This document shows, one piece after another, positions 58,362-64,000 of a DNA stretch of 64,000 nucleotides. Below the pieces are notes generated by a model that had not been told where the DNA came from, ran no database searches, and saw only the letters and a program-made list of their open reading frames with translations. Both the position numbers and the translations under genes were made by a program. Source of the DNA: Sordariomycetes sp. S80-01Y (taxonomy: Eukaryota > Ascomycota > Sordariomycetes); NCBI GenBank assembly GCA_037042185.1, contig JAXQJY010000028.1, forward strand, positions 2,170,001 through 2,234,000. Reading direction: 5' to 3'. Numbering within the stretch: position 1 is the first letter of the stretch; every line of letters starts with the position of its first letter.

Positions 58362-59289
58362 GACATAGCCGTTCATTTAGGGTTTGCGAGGCGCAGGAGA
58401 AGAAACAAGATGGTGGAAGCCTAGTGGAAGACAACAAAAGACTGTAGCAAATTTACCTATGAGAGGGGGCGAGTACAGTACTAGATAGTGGACTACATAG
58501 TTTCATTTGTGATATAGTTTAAGTTTTTGTATTAATCAGTTCTCTTCTACACCCGATGACGTCTCACCTCTCGTCTCCTTACGTTAGCCTCAGTCGGCAT
58601 AGTCCTGAGTGTGACCGCTGGCTACTAACGCCTCGTGGTCTTCCACGCCCTCTTGACTTGATCGACCAATTCAACCCGTCTGTGACCACCTCAAAGTGTT
58701 ACGTAGAGTCCGAGAGGTCGGGCGCTTATACAGGTTGCGAATAGACTGGTCTTTAGAGAATCTTTAGAAGTCATTTAACTTGTAGAGATCTGCGATAGGA
58801 GCCATATTATGGCAGAGGACTGTTTATATTCGTTTAAAAGGTCGTTTATAGTCTCTTTCGGCACAGTGCTAGCTATTGCTAATTAGCGGAAGAAAACATC
58901 AGGGTCGTGGGAACGTACATCGTAAATGTGTTCAGTGTAGTATCCTACAGTACTTAGCGAGGACTCTCGGGTTACAATTGTTCAGTCCCATTTGCGTATT
59001 ACTATGCTGTCCACTATGCCAGTCGTTTGATCGGGCTCGTGCGGCAACCAGGCGGGGTCGAAACGCCGGGCTCGCGTAGATGAGGCGGGTTCCGTCACGG
59101 CTGAGGAGCATGGCGACGACAGGAAGCGGTGATCGGGGGGTCTGCCTTAGCAAATACCCGTTCTCGCCCTCCAGTCTGATCCGTTTGAAGCGCACGTGTT
59201 CCGCATTTGTGCTTTCGGAAACAGCCGAATCGTTTGTGTGCAACAATGAGGCCGCGAACCCCGTAGAGTAAATGGAATGGCGACCCGAA
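58362..59289. other. Region between NRPS and regulator, no supported gene
   Basis: About 930 bp between two 3' ends. The left part (about 58,400-59,000) is AT-richer and unstructured. A GC-richer block (about 59,020-59,280) is open on the minus strand (58,932-59,246) with no domain I know. It could be a decayed fragment or chance. Confidence 0.45.
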
Positions 59290-60552
59290 TCAACTCCTCA
59301 TTAGGCCCTTCTTCTTCATGGCTTCGCTCAGATCCACCAAGCCATGCATCTCAGCCTTAGTCCGATCTCTGAGGATCTCGCACTGGAGCTCTAATACCCT
59401 CGATTCCTGATCCCGCCGCCCAATTGGGCTGCTGTTGAATGCCTCGAGCTCGTCAATCTTGTTGCACAGTCCCCTCAAAAGGTCTACCAGAAATGTGACA
59501 AAGTAAGCCGCGGCCTTGTCCTGGGTGATGACGAGCTTTCCGATTCGAATCTCGGGTATGTCGAAGAATGGCTGCTCGCCCTCGGGCAGGGTTTTGCTGA
59601 CGACGGAGCCGCATATCTTGCCGTGACCTAAGAGCATGCCGACTAAATCCAGAAGCCTCATGTGACAAGCCACCAAGGCGCTGAGCAGGGCGTAGTCGAC
59701 GGCAGGGGCGGGCATCAGCTCTTCTGAGAAGCCGTCTTCATGGACGCACCGCGGCACAGTGCAATCCTCATCAAGTTCTTTTGCGGCCTTTCCCGGTGCG
59801 GCGAGCCTGATGATCGTGAGATACAAGTTACTCAGTTGCGATGCATAGTCGATGACGCTCTCCAGGTGGGCCTTGAGATCGAATTGGTCACCTAGGGCGT
59901 TTGCCCACTGCTTCAGATGGTCTTTCGATGTGTGGTATAGTTTATTAGACGGAAAGTGTCTGTAGATGGCGTCGAGAGATACTAGCAAGCTTGAGAGATG
60001 CTGCACATCTGGCTGTGGTTCTGGGGTATCACGGCCGTCTTGCTGGCCCTGTTGCGCCTCGGGCTGCGGTGCTGGCGTCAGGTCTGCCGTGTCCGAGGCG
60101 AGCCTTGCATCCTCGTGAGGGTAAGCTTGTAAGTCCGGATCGAGGGGCGGATCTGGAGTGAGGTTTGGATCCATGGGCAGTTCAGGGGTCATCAGGTTTG
60201 GGTCCACGGGCAGCTGCTCGTGCTCAGGCCAAGGCTGGAAAGGCTGAGGCGCAAGATCACCGAAGTCGACATTGGCCCCGTCCTGGTACTGCTGGCGCTG
60301 CCACCTGTGATCCCAGGTCGGGGTCTGGGGCTGGAAGGCTGCGTGGTTGACGGGGCCTGGCGGCTCGTACTGCTTGAAAGTCGGGCGCGTCCTAGTGGGA
60401 GCCGACGCGCCAGCAGGGCTGAAGGAGCAGTGAGCGCCAGCTTTGGCGCAGCGGATGCAGCTCGACGCGCCTGGCTGCCTGGGGCACTTTGTCTTCTTCG
60501 CATGGCACCGGTCGCAGGCTGAGCGGGTGTGGCGGCCGGGGGGGAAGGACAT
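59290..60552 (-). CDS. Zn2Cys6 (Gal4-type) transcription factor
   Basis: 420 residues, starting at the ATG at 60,552; the open frame extends 16 codons further upstream only through a TTG, so this Met is preferred. The N terminus holds a binuclear zinc cluster C-x2-C-x6-C-x8-C-x2-C-x6-C (Cys 13, 16, 23, 32, 35, 42; CDRCHAKKTKC). A Pro/Gln-rich linker (about 50-180) follows, then a helical C-terminal region resembling fungal secondary-metabolism regulators in general appearance, without a named domain I can assert. No intron is needed. It lies next to the NRPS on the opposite strand and is the only regulator in the window, so it is the candidate pathway-specific activator, acting in the nucleus. 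A general regulator unrelated to the cluster is the alternative. Confidence 0.88.
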   Translation of the reverse strand: MSFPPGRHTRSACDRCHAKKTKCPRQPGASSCIRCAKAGAHCSFSPAGASAPTRTRPTFKQYEPPGPVNHAAFQPQTPTWDHRWQRQQYQDGANVDFGDLAPQPFQPWPEHEQLPVDPNLMTPELPMDPNLTPDPPLDPDLQAYPHEDARLASDTADLTPAPQPEAQQGQQDGRDTPEPQPDVQHLSSLLVSLDAIYRHFPSNKLYHTSKDHLKQWANALGDQFDLKAHLESVIDYASQLSNLYLTIIRLAAPGKAAKELDEDCTVPRCVHEDGFSEELMPAPAVDYALLSALVACHMRLLDLVGMLLGHGKICGSVVSKTLPEGEQPFFDIPEIRIGKLVITQDKAAAYFVTFLVDLLRGLCNKIDELEAFNSSPIGRRDQESRVLELQCEILRDRTKAEMHGLVDLSEAMKKKGLMRS

Positions 60553-61278
60553 GGTCGAGGCTGAGGGTGCGGTGAGGTTCAGGGTGAACAGCGAGGTCAA
60601 GAGACGGGCCTGTCGGTGTGTGGCCCACCACCCTGTGACGCCTCCAGAGTGTGGCGGCTACCCTAGACCAGTGGCTGAAAGCTAATTTGAGAATGGTCTC
60701 CTTGTGCTGCTGTCGGATAGAAAGGGGTTGATCAAGGTCGCGAAAATGGACAGCAACTGCGAGAATAAAAAAGAAGCCAATATTGTGGTGGTGAGTAGAA
60801 GATCGCAGTGTCCGATGTGGACGTGCGTGGTGCAAGCAGCTGTTCTGCAAAACACTGACAACATCAAAGTACCGATGTTCAATGACGAAGCTGACCCTGC
60901 TTAGTGAGTGATTCCTGAGTGCTCACGATAGTCGTAATACTGACCCAATTGGACAATGCATCAAGATTCGACCATCGTATGCATCTCGTCATCCCCCAAT
61001 CGTGACCGTCTTTGGTGACACAGTCCTCTATCCCTATCTGCTGCAGCCCCGGGAAAGGAGCGCATCTGTTAGCGAGCCTATTTCCACCGTCACCCCACCC
61101 CAGCTAAGGTAAGCTCAAGCTAAGCTCAGCTGTCCTCGACAGTGGGGTTGTTGCCTGCAATGGCCGCATGACATCAATTAACGACGACCCTTCATCCCAC
61201 CACGACGTCGACTTTCGCTGCATACAAGGTGGGCATCATCATGATCGCGTCTTTGGTGTGCTCATCGACGAAACCATT
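60553..61278. promoter_or_regulatory. Divergent promoter between regulator and kinase
   Basis: About 730 bp head-to-head. Near 61,100-61,130 two interleaved short repeats occur: AGCTAAG (61,102 and 61,118) and AAGCTCA (61,111 and 61,122). An in-frame ATG at 61,168 could add 37 residues to the kinase but is less likely than 61,279. Confidence 0.5.
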
Positions 61279-63677
61279 ATGTCCCTGATCCCCTACCAGC
61301 ACCAAGAGGGCCGCGAAATCGTCCTGTACGCGTCTCCCACTCAACCAAGCTGTGGCTGGAAACCCCTGCCGCCACCGCTGCTGCTGTTGCTACTGCTGCT
61401 CAGTGCTAACCTCAGCCCCCCCCTAGACGCCATCGCGATGCCATCGTCGTCCGCGATTCAACCTCCCATCGCCTCGAAATCCGAGGTCTGACCGAATGCC
61501 CAACATGTCGCCGGCCGCTGCCCCGGCGAGACTCCTCCGACCGACCCTTCGACAACCAGTTCGAGCAAGGCCCCGAGTCCTACGTCAACCCTGAATACTT
61601 TCGCATGCTGCAGGCCGGTGCGCAAGAGTCGACCGAGCACCAGACGCCCCCTAGTCCCGTGCGTCGACTGTTCAAGCCTGCTCTTGCTGAGCGCTCGAGG
61701 GAATCGTCGTCTGTTCCGTCGGCATCCATGAGTCCTGAGCCCGAGGGTGAGAGCGAGTACAATGACCGAGCCGAGTTTCTCTCAAGCTCTCCCGGCGTGT
61801 CGCAAACCGAGGGCACCCGCATCCGCAAACAAGCCTTCAGTCCCGGCTATTTCAAGACCTTTTTCAAGGAAGAAAAGGTCTTGGGCAAAGGCGGCAAAGG
61901 CGTTGTTCTGCTCGTTCGACACGAGATCGACAATTGCGACCTGGGCAACTACGCTTGCAAGCGTGTCCCGGTGGGTGACGATCACGCTTGGTTGGAAAAG
62001 GTGCTCGTGGAGGTTGGCTTGTTGAACAAACTGTCTCATCCAAATCTCGTGTCGTATCGTCATGTCTGGCTGGAAAGCGCTCGCTTGACTCGCTTCGGGC
62101 CGCCAGTCGCCTGTGCCTTCATCTTGCAACAGTACTGTAACGGGGGCGACTTGCACCAGTACATCATCGGCAGCGCCCCGCGAGAGACGACCAAGGAAGA
62201 ACTCAAAGCCCAGATGCGCCGACGATCCAAGGGCCAAGCGGAGATACCCGACTTCAATGGCCGTCGCCAGCTCTCCTTCGAGGAGATTTATTCGCTGTTC
62301 AAGGACATCACCCACGGAGTCGCGTACCTGCACTCCAACAACTACATCCACCGGGATCTGAAGCCGAGCAATTGTCTTCTCCATCGCGAGGGCGGGAAGC
62401 TGAGCTGCCTCATTAGCGACTTTGGAGAGGTTCAGCCCGAGAACGTCGTTCGCAAGAACACGGGGTCAACCGGCACCATTTCGTACTGCGCACCAGAAGT
62501 GCTCAGCCAGGATGCCTCGGGCCGTTATGGAAACTTCACGACCAAATCAGACATATTCTCTCTGGGCATGATTCTCTACTTCATGTGCTTCGGCACCCTT
62601 CCTTACCGCAGCGCCAACGCCATTCAGGAGGAGTTGGAAGACTACGATGAGTTGCGGGCCGAAATCAGCCAATGGCAGGGCTTTCAAGATGAGCGGAAGC
62701 TGCGCCCAGACTTGCCGTCGCGCCTGTACAAGCTGCTGAAGAGGCTGCTGTCGCTTGATGCGACCGAGCGCCCCAGCGCCAGCGAGGTCCTCGGAGTCTT
62801 GAGAGGCGAGACGGTTTCGTTCGAGAGCAACGGACGGGGGGAGTCACCCACGCAACCATCTTTTGGCCTCAACGGGAACCGTGTCCAGAATCTGGACTCG
62901 CCAGCCGGTGGTGGCACGCCCGTCCCAGGTAAGACCCTTCCCCTCCCGCGTGTTGACAGCACTTGATCTTACTTTTCACCAGAGCCTAGCAAGAACTTCG
63001 CTCGACCTCGACCCGGGACCAGAACTGGCAGCAGCTCGAGGCTAGACCCGGGATTCTTCCAAGACCAATCCGCCGTTGTCGCGAACAACACCGCTTTGCA
63101 GACGCATTCTCGCGCACTCTCCCCCACGCGGCGACCACACCCCCTGGCCACTGTAGACAATCCGAATGACTACGAAGCCGTAGAGGATGAGCCCTCGCCG
63201 ACCGAACATTACCACGACCTGACACAGCGGGACGAAATGAGATCACCACCATTGCTGATGGCCCCTCCCAGGAGTATACTTCAGGAGGCGCGCTACCGCG
63301 CGGGGGTGATGTTGTTCTACCTTCTAAGCCAGGTTGGCATGGAGCGAGATATCGTCAACCACACGGTCCGACTATCGTTGTTCCTGGCCAAGGTTGTGAG
63401 TCTGGCACAATCCTGCTGGCCGTACATGACCAAGATGGAGGTGACAATACCCCTCATCATCCTAGCAGCATTGGATCTGAAAGTACCCGAGTCAACGAAC
63501 TTCACGCTCGCCCGTCGGAATCACCGGGGTGAGATTGAGTTCGGCCCGTCCCGCGTGCGTGGTCTTGGTCAAAGCACGGCCCTGTTTGTCCTCCACGTCG
63601 GCGTGTTGTGGCTGGCGCGGCAATGGAACGACCTTTGCGTGAAACCGCAAACTCACTGGGGACAGGATGACTGGTAG
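61279..63677 (+). CDS. IKS1-like protein serine/threonine kinase
   Basis: Predicted as join(61279..61325, 61427..62928, 62983..63677), 747 residues. Exon 1 joins through a 101-bp intron (GTACGC...CTAG, GCTAAC branch) to give EIVLRHRDAIVVRD, then CPTCRRPL, the N-terminal signature of fungal IKS kinases as I recall it. The kinase domain follows: Gly loop VLGKGGKGVV, Lys in YACKRV, catalytic loop HRDLKPSN, DFGEVQ, and SYCAPEVL. Intron 2 (54 bp, GTAAGA...CAG) contains an in-frame TGA, so an unspliced reading ends falsely at 62,966. The C-terminal exon is Pro/Ser-rich with one hydrophobic stretch (STALFVLHVGVLW) near the end. It is conserved across fungi and probably not part of the biosynthetic cluster. 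Confidence 0.85.
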
Positions 63678-64000
63678 CGTTTGAACTTTACCTGTGCAAG
63701 CATGCCGGAAGTATAATGCGAGCAACTCCCGGGTCTTGCCTACAACCGATGCTAGGCAGAGGCACCTCAGACGCACGAGGCTCGCCACACTGTGGCAAAC
63801 AGCAGGCAACGTCTGGTTCAGTTCAAGCTGTGCTTTTTTGTAAATTTAGCTTACTTATCTCTGCAGCAACTAATCACATTCCGTCCTACATAAATTACGA
63901 GTACCATATGTCACAATATCTCACACTCTCGGGGCCACCCGAACGGCGGGGGCCAGTCCCTCCTGGCTTTGGTTTCTAGATTCCCCTCGGCATCCTTGTC
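63678..64000. other. Kinase 3' flank
   Basis: Non-coding as far as I can see. It should hold the kinase 3' UTR; no recognisable gene begins before the window ends. Confidence 0.5.

Overview
This window comes from a filamentous ascomycete (Pezizomycotina). The evidence is short spliceosomal introns (54-101 bp, GT...AG, with CTAAC/CTGAC branch-like motifs), a fungal Zn2Cys6 regulator, an IKS1-type kinase, a full-length ABCB-type transporter, and one enormous intronless nonribosomal peptide synthetase (NRPS). I cannot name the species.

Layout. Bases 1-5,218 form a decayed left arm: a degenerate ~14-bp minisatellite (57-262), the remains of a 14-TM-type MFS drug exporter readable in pieces from about 548 to 2,640, and about 2.6 kb with no gene I can support. 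The intact cluster follows: an ABC exporter (+, 5,219-9,273, three exons), a short-chain dehydrogenase/reductase (+, 10,266-11,408, three exons), a SAM-dependent O-methyltransferase-family protein (-, 12,347-13,821, three exons), and the NRPS (+, 15,042-58,361, 14,439 residues, one exon). A Zn2Cys6 regulator (-, 59,290-60,552) lies beyond it. The IKS1-like kinase (+, 61,279-63,677, three exons) looks like a housekeeping gene and probably marks the right border.

The NRPS is the centre of the window. By reading its motifs I count a vestigial condensation (C) domain, 13 adenylation (A) domains, 13 carrier (T) domains, 12 full C domains and one C-terminal NAD(P)-dependent reductase: (C*)-A-T-[C-A-T]x12-R. 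There are no epimerization, N-methylation, thioesterase or ketosynthase domains. If used colinearly it would make a linear 13-residue peptide released as an aldehyde or alcohol. Modules 2, 3 and 4 share one binding-pocket signature (DLGYLAGCFK, aligned by eye to GrsA) that I associate with alpha-aminoisobutyrate/isovaline in peptaibol synthetases. The likely product is therefore a peptaibiotic-like, C-terminally reduced peptide, but from an enzyme without the N-terminal ketosynthase/acyltransferase of TEX1-type peptaibol synthetases.

How the genes may work together (inference): the NRPS builds and reductively releases the peptide, the SDR may finish the aldehyde-to-alcohol step or another redox step, the methyltransferase-like protein may tailor it, the ABC protein exports it, and the Zn2Cys6 protein controls the set. 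Oddities worth attention: the weakened module 5/module 6 junction (SGEDS carrier motif next to a HHATFDAW condensation motif), the apparent origin of the starter module from a module-5-like unit, an isoleucine where the methyltransferase family has its catalytic histidine, and repeated elements in the divergent methyltransferase/NRPS promoter.
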